Below, piece after piece: positions 49,687 through 57,959 of a stretch of 64,000 nt of DNA. The notes under the pieces were generated by a model. The model did no database searches. It was not told the DNA's origin and saw only the letters and a list, made by a program, of their open reading frames with translations. The position numbers and the translations under genes were made by a program. Position 1 is the first letter of the stretch; each line of letters starts with the position of its first letter. Source of the DNA: Amycolatopsis sp. 195334CR (GTDB lineage Bacteria > Actinomycetota > Actinomycetes > Mycobacteriales > Pseudonocardiaceae); assembly GCF_017309385.1 (NCBI RefSeq), contig NZ_JAFJMJ010000004.1, positions 517,447 to 581,446 of the forward strand, given 5' to 3'.

Positions 49687-50570
49687 CGGGTTCCTCCAGT
49701 CCATCCGCCGGCCGGCCGGTCGAACCACAGGTGGACCTGACCGGTGCCGATCGCGTTCTCGTAGTCGCTGTACCGCCGCGCTGGGGCGGTGCAGTCCTGC
49801 TCACCGAGCGCACCGGCCAGCATCAGGTAGTGCGCGAACCCGGCTTCCGGCTTGAACCGGAGGAAGTCCGGCATGGTGGCCAGCACCTTCGCGTGGTCAC
49901 CCGACTCGAACCAGTCGATGCGCTCGGCGTCGGCGACCACCGCCTCCTGGCTGTGGATGTGCTCGGCGCCCGCCGCCTCGTGGGCGCGCAGGTCGCGCAG
50001 GGAGTGGAAACGGTGGCTGAGCGCACCCGACGCGATCAGCAGTACGCGGCGATCGGTGGCCGCGACGGCGTCGGCGAGGGCGCGGCCCAGGCGCAGGTGG
50101 TCCTCGGCGTCGCCGGTTTGGCAGACGCTGACGCTGAGCCAGCGCTTCCCGGGCACCCCCAGATACGCCCACAGGTTCAAGGTGGCATAGGAAACCGGCA
50201 GGCAGGGGTCGTCGATGGGGGTGATCCACGTGCCGTGCGCGTCGGCGCGGGCGGTCAGGGCGTGCGCCAGGTCCGGGTCGCCGGGATAGTCGTAGGGGAT
50301 TCGGCACATGCCGCGCGGGAGTTCGTCCGAAGTGAACAGTCCGGCCCGGCAGGCGTGCGAGGCGACCACGAATTCCACGGTGGTCGCCCAGTGCGAATCG
50401 AAGACCACCACCGTGTCGTAGTCGGCGGTGTCGAAGACCTCCGAACGCAGGCGGTGCAGGCCGGTGGCCAAAGTGGACTCGTTGCCGTGGTTCAGTTCCC
50501 GCCGCACAGCTTCCGGCAGCATGATCGTCGGCACGTGGGACAGCAGCCCGCCGCCGGCTATCTCACCCAT
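49683..50570 (-). CDS. extradiol catechol dioxygenase, LigB/HpaD superfamily
   Basis: A 295-aa class III extradiol dioxygenase-like protein. The N-terminal GGGLLSHVPTIM supplies the first His ligand, VVVFDSHWATT a second His region, and IASGALSHRF the catalytic His region. This pattern fits 3,4-dihydroxyphenylacetate 2,3-dioxygenase (HpaD/HpcB). It would open a catechol ring using Fe(II) and O2. Its start abuts the aldehyde dehydrogenase stop, and its stop overlaps the FAH gene, so the three are co-translated. Whether it degrades a nutrient or makes a cleaved-catechol building block is unclear. Confidence 0.87.
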   Translation of the reverse strand: MGEIAGGGLLSHVPTIMLPEAVRRELNHGNESTLATGLHRLRSEVFDTADYDTVVVFDSHWATTVEFVVASHACRAGLFTSDELPRGMCRIPYDYPGDPDLAHALTARADAHGTWITPIDDPCLPVSYATLNLWAYLGVPGKRWLSVSVCQTGDAEDHLRLGRALADAVAATDRRVLLIASGALSHRFHSLRDLRAHEAAGAEHIHSQEAVVADAERIDWFESGDHAKVLATMPDFLRFKPEAGFAHYLMLAGALGEQDCTAPARRYSDYENAIGTGQVHLWFDRPAGGWTGGTR

Positions 50571-52031
50571 CTACATCCATCCCTTCGGGCTGGTCACGGT
50601 GTTCTTGACGTCGCAGAAGAAGTCGAAGCTCCAGGTGCCGCCCTCCCGGCCGATGCCGGAGCGGCGGGCACCGCCGAACGGCGCGCGCAGGTCGCGCACG
50701 AAGAAGCAGTTCACCCAGACCGTGCCCGCGGTCAACTCGGCGGACACCCGTTCCGCCCTGGCCGGGTCGCCGGTGACGACGGTGGCCGCCAGCCCGAAGC
50801 GCGTGTTCCCGGCGAGCGCGACGCCCTCCTCCTCGGAATCGAACTCCTCCAGCGTGAGCACCGGCCCGAACACCTCCTCACGCAGGATTTCCGCGCCCGC
50901 GGGAGCGTCGGCGAGCAGCGTGGGCCGGTAGTAGTTGCCGCCGAGGTCGGTGTTCGGCCCGCCGCCTTCGAGCACCCGGGCGCCTTCGGCCACCGCCCGC
51001 CGGACAAAACCGTCGACGCGCTGGAGGTGGTCGGGGTGGATGTTCGGGCCGATGCCGGTCTCGGGCAGCCGGGGATCACCCTGGCGAAGGCCGCGGATGG
51101 CGGCCCGCAGGCGCGAGGTGAACTCCGCCGCGACGGGGGAGTGGACCAGGATCCGGGTGGCCGCCAGGCAGACCTGGCCCGCGTTGTCGAACTGCTCGGC
51201 CGCCAGGTCGACCGCGAGGTCGAGGTCGGCGTCGTCGAAGACCAGCAGCGGGGACTTGCCGCCCAGTTCCATCGACACCGGCGTGAGGTGGTCGGCGGCG
51301 GCCGCCGCGATGCGCCGGGCGGTCGGCTCGGAGCCGGTGAAGCTGATCCGCCGGACGTCCGGGTGCGCGCACAGCGGCGCGCCGGCCTCGGGCCCGAACC
51401 CCTGCACCACGTTGAACACACCGTCGGGCAGTCCGGCATCGGCGGTGATGTCGGCCAGCAGGGACGCGGTCATCGGGGACCACTCCGCCGGCTTGAGCAC
51501 CACGGTGTTGCCCGCCGCCAGCGCCGGGGCGATCTTCCACGACGCCAGCATCAGCGGCGCGTTCCACGGCGTGATCAGCGCGCAGACCCCGGCGGGATCC
51601 CACGACACGCGGTTGCGGTGCCCCCGGGTGTCGAAGTCGGGGAGGGCCAGCTCGCCGGTGAGCCAGTCCGCGAAGAAGCGGAAGTTGTGCGCCACCCTCG
51701 GCATCACGCCGAGCAGGTGCGAGCGCAGCAGGGCACCGTTGTCCTCGGTCTCGACCGCGGCGAGTTCCGGCGTGCGGCGTTCCACCTCGTCGGCGATCCG
51801 GTGCAGCACCTCGGCCCGCCGCGCGGGATCGGTGCGGCGCCAGTGCTCGAACGCGGTGGCCGCGGCTCGCACGGCACCGTCCACTTCGGCCGGACCGCCC
51901 CGCGCGAACTCCCCGAGCGCGCGCCCGTCGATCGGCGACCAGGAAGTGAAGCGCTCGGCGGATTCGACCCGTTTCCCGCCGATCCAATGCCCGGTGCCGA
52001 CCGGGGTTCCGGAAACCGTCGTAACCGGCAT
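50571..52031 (-). CDS. NAD(P)-dependent aldehyde dehydrogenase (HpaE-like)
   Basis: An ALDH of 486 aa. Landmarks are ITPWNAPLMLASWKIAPALA, FTGSEPTARRI (cofactor), the general-base Glu in MELGGKSPLLVF, the nucleophile Cys in NAGQVCLAATRI and the late EEVFGPVLTLEEF. In context it is best seen as 5-carboxymethyl-2-hydroxymuconate semialdehyde dehydrogenase, the second step of homoprotocatechuate cleavage. The ATG at 52031 has GAGGGAG upstream; an upstream start would add residues unlike the family. It is the first gene of the three-gene minus-strand operon and divergent from the GS-like gene. Confidence 0.92.
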   Translation of the reverse strand: MPVTTVSGTPVGTGHWIGGKRVESAERFTSWSPIDGRALGEFARGGPAEVDGAVRAAATAFEHWRRTDPARRAEVLHRIADEVERRTPELAAVETEDNGALLRSHLLGVMPRVAHNFRFFADWLTGELALPDFDTRGHRNRVSWDPAGVCALITPWNAPLMLASWKIAPALAAGNTVVLKPAEWSPMTASLLADITADAGLPDGVFNVVQGFGPEAGAPLCAHPDVRRISFTGSEPTARRIAAAAADHLTPVSMELGGKSPLLVFDDADLDLAVDLAAEQFDNAGQVCLAATRILVHSPVAAEFTSRLRAAIRGLRQGDPRLPETGIGPNIHPDHLQRVDGFVRRAVAEGARVLEGGGPNTDLGGNYYRPTLLADAPAGAEILREEVFGPVLTLEEFDSEEEGVALAGNTRFGLAATVVTGDPARAERVSAELTAGTVWVNCFFVRDLRAPFGGARRSGIGREGGTWSFDFFCDVKNTVTSPKGWM

Positions 52032-52270
52032 GTAGCTCCCTCGAACGAATTCTGGGTGGATGGCGGTGACGTTATCCGGGTGCTTCCGGTACGGCAATCA
52101 ACTGCACCGGGAGCGCTCGCCATTCGAGACAGCGGGTCGCCAACGGAGACGGTTTTCCCATGGCTAGGCGTCTTCCGGATCGCTACGCTGAAACGAGATC
52201 GAGGACGACGCGCCGGCCCCACGGCCATTTCTGTCCCACCATTCATTTCCCGGAAAGGCGATGGTTCATC
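52032..52270. promoter_or_regulatory. divergent promoter region between the ALDH and GS-like operons
   Basis: A 239-bp non-coding gap. On the plus strand TGGCTA (52161-52166), 17-bp spacer, TACGCT (52184-52189) is a weak promoter candidate, with TTCCG just upstream of the -10 as in the other candidate promoters. No clear operator palindrome was seen. Confidence 0.3.
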
Positions 52271-53563
52271 GTGGAGAACGCCGGAACGGTGCGGATCCAG
52301 TATCCCGACCTGATCGGCACCGAACGCGGCCGCGATCTGCCGTCGGAGGTATTCGGTTCCCTTTCCGGCGGACTGCACTTCTGCCGCGCGGTCTACTACA
52401 CCACCACCCAGGGCGGCACGCTCGACGGTGAGCACTCGCTGTCCGACGGCCTGCCGGACGTGGTGTTCCGGCCGGACCGCTCGACGCTGGCCCCGATGCC
52501 GTGGGAACCCGGGTACCAGTCCTGCCTCGGCGACATGCTCGACCCGGCGACCGGACTGGCGATCGGGGAGTGCCCGCGCGGGGCGGTGAAGGCCGCGGTC
52601 CAGCGGCTCTCCGGGCTCGGCAGCCGCGCGGTGATCGGGCCGGAACTGGAGTTCTTCGTGCTGTCCGGCCAGGATGGTGCCTGGACCCGCTACGGGGACT
52701 CCTCCGGCAACGTCTACCGCGTCGGGCACCGCGGTGACCCGGACGGGCTGGCCCCGGCGCTGCTGACCATGCTGCGCGCGGCCGAGCTGGACGTCACCGC
52801 GGTCAACCACGAGTTCGCCGCCGGGCAGTTCGAGGTCAACCTCGGCCACTCGACCGCGCTGGACGCCGCCGACCGCGCCTTCCGGTTCAAGCACGCGGTA
52901 CGCGAGTTCGTCGCCCAGCGCGGGCTGACCGCGACCTTCGTCGGCAAGCCGTTCAACGAGGAGGGCGGGTCGGGTTTCCACCTGCACCTGTCCCTGCTCG
53001 ACGAGCACGGCCGCAACCAGTTCGCCGCCGCCGGAGCGCCCGCCGGGCTGTCGGCCACCGCGCGGCACGCCGTCGGCGGCATCCTCCGCCACGCCCCGGC
53101 GCTGTGCGCGCTGCTGGCGCCCACGGTGAACGCCTATCGCAGGCTCGGCCCGGACACGCTGGCGCCCGCGCTGGCCGACTGGGGCATGGACAACCGCTCC
53201 ACCATGGTGCGGGTGCCGCCCGAGCGCGGCGCCTCCACCCGGCTGGAGGTGCGCCTCGGTGACGCCGCGGCGAGCCCGTACCTGGCCGTGGCCGGGGTGC
53301 TGGCCGCGGTGGCGCTGGGCATCGAGGGCCGCGTGGAACCCACCGACCCGACCAGCGGCTACGGCTACGACGGCACCCGAGCGCCCGCGCTACCGGAAAC
53401 GCTCGACGCCGCGCTGGACGCCCTGGTCGCCGACGACGAGTTCACCGAAGCGGTCGGCAAGGACCTGGTGGCCGCCTTCGACCGGGTCAAACGCGACGAG
53501 ACGGCCCGCTTCCGGCGCTGGGTGACCGACTGGGAGCTGCGTGAGTACCTGCCGCACCTGTGA
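52271..53563 (+). CDS. glutamine synthetase-like gamma-glutamyl-amine ligase
   Basis: A GS-fold ligase of 430 aa. The active-site blocks are present: AVIGPELEFFVL, HEFAAGQFEVNLGHS, EGGSGFHLHLSL, DNRSTMVRVPPERG and LEVRLGDAAASPYLA. The N-terminal domain is short, as in the non-housekeeping GlnA3/GlnA4, PuuA and IpuC groups, which join glutamate through its gamma-carboxyl to amines rather than ammonia. GTG 52271 is a tentative start; its ribosome site is rather far away. It heads an operon with two P450s and a PLP decarboxylase. A decarboxylase-made amine is thus a plausible substrate, with the BtrG-like enzyme at 48133 as remover; this is inference. Confidence 0.83.
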   Translation: MENAGTVRIQYPDLIGTERGRDLPSEVFGSLSGGLHFCRAVYYTTTQGGTLDGEHSLSDGLPDVVFRPDRSTLAPMPWEPGYQSCLGDMLDPATGLAIGECPRGAVKAAVQRLSGLGSRAVIGPELEFFVLSGQDGAWTRYGDSSGNVYRVGHRGDPDGLAPALLTMLRAAELDVTAVNHEFAAGQFEVNLGHSTALDAADRAFRFKHAVREFVAQRGLTATFVGKPFNEEGGSGFHLHLSLLDEHGRNQFAAAGAPAGLSATARHAVGGILRHAPALCALLAPTVNAYRRLGPDTLAPALADWGMDNRSTMVRVPPERGASTRLEVRLGDAAASPYLAVAGVLAAVALGIEGRVEPTDPTSGYGYDGTRAPALPETLDAALDALVADDEFTEAVGKDLVAAFDRVKRDETARFRRWVTDWELREYLPHL

Positions 53564-53597
53564 CGCACTCCCGAGACCGAGCTGACGAGGATTCCCG

Positions 53598-54848
53598 ATG
53601 CGCCTGGACGAAGTGGACCTGTCCGATGTGGACCGATTCCTGGAGCCCGAGGCCCCGTGGCGGATGTTCGACGTCCTGCGCGAGCGGAGCCCGGTGCACT
53701 GGCAGCCCGAAGCGGCACCCAACAGCGGGTTCTGGGCGGTCACCCGCTACCACGACCTGGTCGCGGTCAACCGCGACGCGGCCACCTTCACCTCCGAGCA
53801 GTTCACCAACCTGGAGGAGGTCACCGATCCGGCACTGCGGGACCGGCGGCGCTCGCTGATGGAGACCGACGGCGAGCGGCACCGGGCCATGCGCCTGCTG
53901 CTCAGCCGTGAGTTCAGCCCGAAGCTGGTTTCGCAGTACGCGGTGTTCCTGCGCGGGCTCACCGCCTCCACTTTGGACACCGCGCTGGCCGCGGACTCGT
54001 TCGACCTGGTCGCCGAGATCGCCGCCGAGCTGCCGATCATGGTGCTGGCCCGGCTGATGCTGGACGTGCCTGCCGAGGACACCGGCAGGCTGATCGCCTG
54101 GGGCAACCGGATCATCGGCAACAACGACCCGGACTGCGCCGACGTGCTGCTGGAGAGCGAGGACAGCGAGCGCTACAAGCACGTCCCGTTCCGCAGCCCG
54201 GCCGCGCTGGAGATCTTCGAGTACGGCCGGGAACTGGCCGCGGAACGCCGTGGTGGCACCGGTACCGACCTGGTCAGCAGGCTGGTGAACACGGTGCCCC
54301 GCGACGGCGTCCCGCTCACCCCGACCGATTTCGACAACTACTTCCTGCTGCTGGTGGTCGCGGGCAACGAGACCACCCGGCACGCCATCTCGGCCGCGGT
54401 GCACGCGCTGGCGGAGCACCCGGCGCAGTGGTGGCGGCTCAAGGAGGACCCGTCGCTGGTGGACACCGCGGTGGAGGAGTTCCTGCGCTGGTCGTCGCCG
54501 GTCTACCACTTCCGCCGGACCGCCACCCGGGACACCGAGATCAGCGGGCAGCGCGTGCGCGAGGGCGACAAGGTGGTGCTGTGGTTCGCCTCCGGCAACC
54601 GCGACGAGGCCGCCTTCGAGAAGCCGTACGAGTTCGACGTGGGCCGCAGGCCCAACGAGCACCTGACCTTCGGGCTCGGCGGCCCCCACTTCTGCCTCGG
54701 CGCCGCACTGGCCCGCCTCGAACTGCGGATCCTGTTCGAGGAGTTGCTGGCCAGGGTGGAGCAGATCCAGCTCGCGGGCCCGGTGACCCGGCTGCGGTCC
54801 AACTTCGTCAACGGGATCAAGACACTGCCGGTGACCGTCACCAGGTGA
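53598..54848 (+). CDS. cytochrome P450
   Basis: A soluble bacterial P450 of 416 aa. The I-helix oxygen-activation motif is VVAGNETTRH, the K-helix ExxR is in VEEFLRWSSPV, and the heme loop FGLGGPHFCLGAALAR has Cys366 as axial ligand. All catalytic elements look intact. It is 34 bp after the GS-like gene and shares GTGA with the decarboxylase gene. P450s in such clusters hydroxylate carrier-bound or free intermediates; substrate unknown. Confidence 0.95.
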   Translation: MRLDEVDLSDVDRFLEPEAPWRMFDVLRERSPVHWQPEAAPNSGFWAVTRYHDLVAVNRDAATFTSEQFTNLEEVTDPALRDRRRSLMETDGERHRAMRLLLSREFSPKLVSQYAVFLRGLTASTLDTALAADSFDLVAEIAAELPIMVLARLMLDVPAEDTGRLIAWGNRIIGNNDPDCADVLLESEDSERYKHVPFRSPAALEIFEYGRELAAERRGGTGTDLVSRLVNTVPRDGVPLTPTDFDNYFLLLVVAGNETTRHAISAAVHALAEHPAQWWRLKEDPSLVDTAVEEFLRWSSPVYHFRRTATRDTEISGQRVREGDKVVLWFASGNRDEAAFEKPYEFDVGRRPNEHLTFGLGGPHFCLGAALARLELRILFEELLARVEQIQLAGPVTRLRSNFVNGIKTLPVTVTR

Positions 54849-56242
54849 AGCTTGTCGAAAGGCTGGACACGGTGGATCTTCCCTACTGGATCGGGCGTGC
54901 GGTCGAAGGGCACGGGCAGTGGACGTCGACCTTCGCGCCGTACGCGCGGCACCCCTCGCTGGAGGTCAGCGACGACCGCTTCAGCACGGTCTTCGAGAAC
55001 TACGAGAAGCTGCTGCACGGCAACTACCCGTTCTTCCACCCGCGCTACATCGGGCAGATGCTCAAGCCACCGCACGAGGCCGCGGTGGTGGCCTACCTCA
55101 GCGCGATGCTGATCAACCCCAACAACCACTCCTCCGACGGCGGCCCGGTCACCGACCGGATGGAGCGCGAGGTGATCGACCAGCTCGCCACCATGTTCGG
55201 CTTCGACCACCACCTCGGGCACCTCACCTCCAGCGGCACCATGGCGAACCTGGAGGCGCTCTACGTCGCCCGCTGCCTGCACCCGGACCGGGGCGTGGCC
55301 TACAGCTCGGCCAGCCACTACACGCACGAGCGGATGACCCGCCTGCTGGGCATGGACTCCTACGCGGTGCCCGCCGACCGGTACGGCCGGATGGACCTCG
55401 ACGCGCTGGAGGACCTGCTGCGGACCGGGAAGGTGGGCACGGTCGTGTTCACCCTCGGCACCACCGGTGTCGGCGCGATCGATCCGCTGGCCGAGGCGAT
55501 GGCCCTGCGGGAGCGGTACGACGTGCGGTTCCACGTCGACGCCGCGTACGGCGGTTTCTACTCGGTGCTCGCGGGCACGCACGGGCTGGACCCGGCGCCG
55601 TGGGCGGCGGTCCGCGACTGCGATTCGGTGGTGGTGGACCCGCACAAGCAGGGCCTGCAACCCTACGGCTGCGGTTCGGTGATCTTCGCCGATCCCGCGG
55701 TGGCGAAGTTCTACGTGCACGACTCGCCGTACACCTACTTCACCCCGGCGGACCTGCACCTGGGCGAGATCAGCCTGGAGTGCTCGCGCGCCGGTGCCGC
55801 GGCCGCCGCGCTGTGGTTCACCTTCCAGCTGCTGCCGCCGACCGCGGACGGGCTCGGTGAGGTGCTCGCGGCCAACCGGCGGGCGGCGCTGCGCCTGGCC
55901 GGGCTGATGGCGGACTCGGACCGGCTGCAACTGCACCAGGAACCCGAGCTGGACATCGTCACCTACTTCCCGCGCCTGGCGGGGGCCTCGCTGTCCGGGA
56001 TCGACCGCGAGTGCGCGGCGATGCTGGAGGCGGGCATGCACGACGGCGCCGACCCGGTGTTCCTCAGCCTGATGCGGATCGAGGCCGACACCTTCGCCGA
56101 CCTGCACCCGGCGGTGCGCCCGGACGCGAAGGCCACCCGGATCCTGCGCAGCGTGCTGATGAAACCCGAGTCCGAGACCTATGTGGACGAACTGCACCAG
56201 CGCCTGGAGCGGCTGAGTGCGAGTCAGTGGAAAGAGGGCTGA
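54845..56242 (+). CDS. PLP-dependent group II amino acid decarboxylase
   Basis: A 465-aa fold-type I decarboxylase. Conserved features are LTSSGTMANLEAL, the cofactor Asp in FHVDAAYGGFY, and Lys268 in VVDPHKQGLQPYG as Schiff-base lysine. Group II enzymes decarboxylate aromatic, acidic or diamino acids, so an amine building block is the expected product. GTG 54845 overlaps the P450 stop; an in-frame GTG at 54872 is an alternative. The next P450 starts 1 bp after the stop. Its place between two P450s and next to a gamma-glutamyl ligase suggests that the amine is masked and oxidised. Confidence 0.9.
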   Translation: MKLVERLDTVDLPYWIGRAVEGHGQWTSTFAPYARHPSLEVSDDRFSTVFENYEKLLHGNYPFFHPRYIGQMLKPPHEAAVVAYLSAMLINPNNHSSDGGPVTDRMEREVIDQLATMFGFDHHLGHLTSSGTMANLEALYVARCLHPDRGVAYSSASHYTHERMTRLLGMDSYAVPADRYGRMDLDALEDLLRTGKVGTVVFTLGTTGVGAIDPLAEAMALRERYDVRFHVDAAYGGFYSVLAGTHGLDPAPWAAVRDCDSVVVDPHKQGLQPYGCGSVIFADPAVAKFYVHDSPYTYFTPADLHLGEISLECSRAGAAAAALWFTFQLLPPTADGLGEVLAANRRAALRLAGLMADSDRLQLHQEPELDIVTYFPRLAGASLSGIDRECAAMLEAGMHDGADPVFLSLMRIEADTFADLHPAVRPDAKATRILRSVLMKPESETYVDELHQRLERLSASQWKEG

Positions 56243-56243
56243 G

Positions 56244-57452
56244 ATGACCGAGACCACAGCGGCCGCCACGCACCCGGGGCCGCCACCGCCGCTGACCGAC
56301 GGCGGCGCGGCACAACTGGAGTGGCTGCGGCGGATGCGGGCCGAGGAACCGGTGCACCGCGACGAGCACGGGGTGTTCCACATCGTCCGGTACGACGACG
56401 TGCGGCGGGTGGCCAGTGATCCCGGGGTGTTCTCCTCCGGGCTCAACCGCGACGTGCTCGGCGCGGAGGACATCACCCGCGGCAACCCGGCGTGGACCGA
56501 CCCGCCCGACCACCGCAGGCTGCGCGCGCTGGTCGGCCAGGCGTTCACCAGGACCAACGTGCGCGAGTACGAGCGGCGCACCTACGAACTGGGCAACGCG
56601 CTGCTCGACGAACTCGACGGCCAGGACCGGTTCGACCTGGTGGAGAAGTTCGTCTGGCCGCTGCCCGCGATGCTGATCGCCGAACTGCTCGGCGTGCCGG
56701 TGTCGGACCGCCAGCTGTTCCTGAGCTACGCGGACAAGCTCGCCTCGCTGCAGGTCGGTGATCCGACCGACGACGAAGAGGGTTACGGCGGCATGATGAG
56801 CCGGGTCACCGGCGAGATCCGCGGGTACCTGACCGAGCAGTACCGGGGCAGGCTGGCCACCCCGGGCGACGACCTGATCAGCAAGCTCGCCGCGGCCGAG
56901 GACGACGGCAGCAGGCTGGACGAGGACGAGGTCGTCAACATCTGCCTGGCGCTGCTGTTCGTCGGGCACTTCAGCACCAACGGGCTGATCGGCAACATGC
57001 TGCTCTGCCTGGACGAGCACCCCGAGGTGGCGGCCCGGCTCCGCGCCGACCGGAGCCTGATCCCGGCCGCGGTCGAGGAGGTGCTGCGGTACCGGCCATC
57101 CGGCACCCGGTTCATGCGGGTGACCAGCCAGGACACCGAGGTGGCAGGCACCCCGATCCCGGCGCGGTCGCTGGTGATGCTGTGGTTCTCCTCGGCCAAC
57201 CGCGACGAGCGGCGGTTCGCCCGGCCCGACGAGTTCGACATCGGCCGCACGCCCAACGGGCACATCAGTTTCGGGCACGGCATCCACTTCTGCGTGGGCG
57301 CCCCGTTGTCCCGAATGGAGGCGGCGGTCTCGGCGAACCTGCTGTTCGACCGCTTCGCCGACCTCCGCATCGAAAGCGGTGACCCGCTGCCCTTCTACGA
57401 GCAGGGCATGTGGGCGCCGCGGCGGATCCCGGTGGCGGTGCGCCGGGCGTGA
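56244..57452 (+). CDS. cytochrome P450 with atypical I-helix
   Basis: A P450 of 402 aa. The heme loop FGHGIHFCVGAPLSR has Cys350, and ExxR is in VEEVLRYRPSG. The I-helix reads FVGHFSTNGLIG (about 239-250) where A-G-x-D/E-T-T is usual. The acidic residue is replaced by Phe and the alcohol side is shifted. Such changes occur in P450s acting on carrier-bound substrates or doing non-hydroxylating chemistry, so the reaction may be unusual. ATG 56244 has a gaggg site. The gene lies immediately after the decarboxylase in the same operon. Confidence 0.93.
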   Translation: MTETTAAATHPGPPPPLTDGGAAQLEWLRRMRAEEPVHRDEHGVFHIVRYDDVRRVASDPGVFSSGLNRDVLGAEDITRGNPAWTDPPDHRRLRALVGQAFTRTNVREYERRTYELGNALLDELDGQDRFDLVEKFVWPLPAMLIAELLGVPVSDRQLFLSYADKLASLQVGDPTDDEEGYGGMMSRVTGEIRGYLTEQYRGRLATPGDDLISKLAAAEDDGSRLDEDEVVNICLALLFVGHFSTNGLIGNMLLCLDEHPEVAARLRADRSLIPAAVEEVLRYRPSGTRFMRVTSQDTEVAGTPIPARSLVMLWFSSANRDERRFARPDEFDIGRTPNGHISFGHGIHFCVGAPLSRMEAAVSANLLFDRFADLRIESGDPLPFYEQGMWAPRRIPVAVRRA

Positions 57453-57495
57453 CCGGGGCGCGGAGGCGACCCTGAGACCCAAGGAGAGGAACGAG

Positions 57496-57843
57496 ATGGC
57501 CGAGACCGAAGAGAAGAAGACCGAAGAAGGCAACTTCATCAAGAACTACATCAACGACATCCTCGGCAGCACCAAGGACCTGGTCGAGCGGGACAAGAAC
57601 ACCATCTTCCTGTACCTGGCCAGCATCGTGCGCAGCACCGAGGGCGTGATCGACCGCGTGCTGCGGGAGGTGGAGTACGCCGAGAACGACATCTGGGGCT
57701 CGATCAAGGCGCCGGTCAGCAGCGGGGACAACACCGCGCACATCAACGAACTGACCGAGCTGAAGGCCTCGCTCGACGACCTCAACGCGAAGATCGACAA
57801 GCTCTCGTCCGCCAAGCTCTACGTCGAGCGCGACGACAGCTGA
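57496..57843 (+). CDS. small charged helical protein of unknown function
   Basis: A 115-aa protein not assigned to a family. It is highly charged, begins AETEEKKTEEGNFIKNYIND, and appears all-helical with amphipathic heptad-like stretches; the C-terminal ELTELKASLDDLNAKIDKL looks like a coiled coil. It has no Cys, no signal peptide and no membrane segment. The size and pattern recall phasin-like or scaffold proteins, but this is only a resemblance. The strong aaggagagg ribosome site suggests high expression. It is last in the GS-P450-decarboxylase-P450 operon and is followed by a terminator, so it may be a partner or scaffold for these enzymes. Confidence 0.8.
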   Translation: MAETEEKKTEEGNFIKNYINDILGSTKDLVERDKNTIFLYLASIVRSTEGVIDRVLREVEYAENDIWGSIKAPVSSGDNTAHINELTELKASLDDLNAKIDKLSSAKLYVERDDS

Positions 57844-57860
57844 CGCCGCTTTTCGCGATC

Positions 57861-57893
57861 AGGGCCCCGATCCCGCGCTGGGATCGGGGCCCT
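57861..57893 (+). terminator. intrinsic-type hairpin after the P450 operon
   Basis: A 14-bp perfect stem (57861-57874 with 57880-57893, AGGGCCCCGATCCC arm) around a 5-nt loop, followed by a short ttc. It begins 18 bp after the small-protein stop and closes the operon starting at 52271. Confidence 0.75.
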
Positions 57894-57959
57894 TTCGCGG
57901 GTGCCGCCGCCGAATGCGGCAGTCTTTCCGGCATCGGCACGGCGAAGGGAACGAACTCG

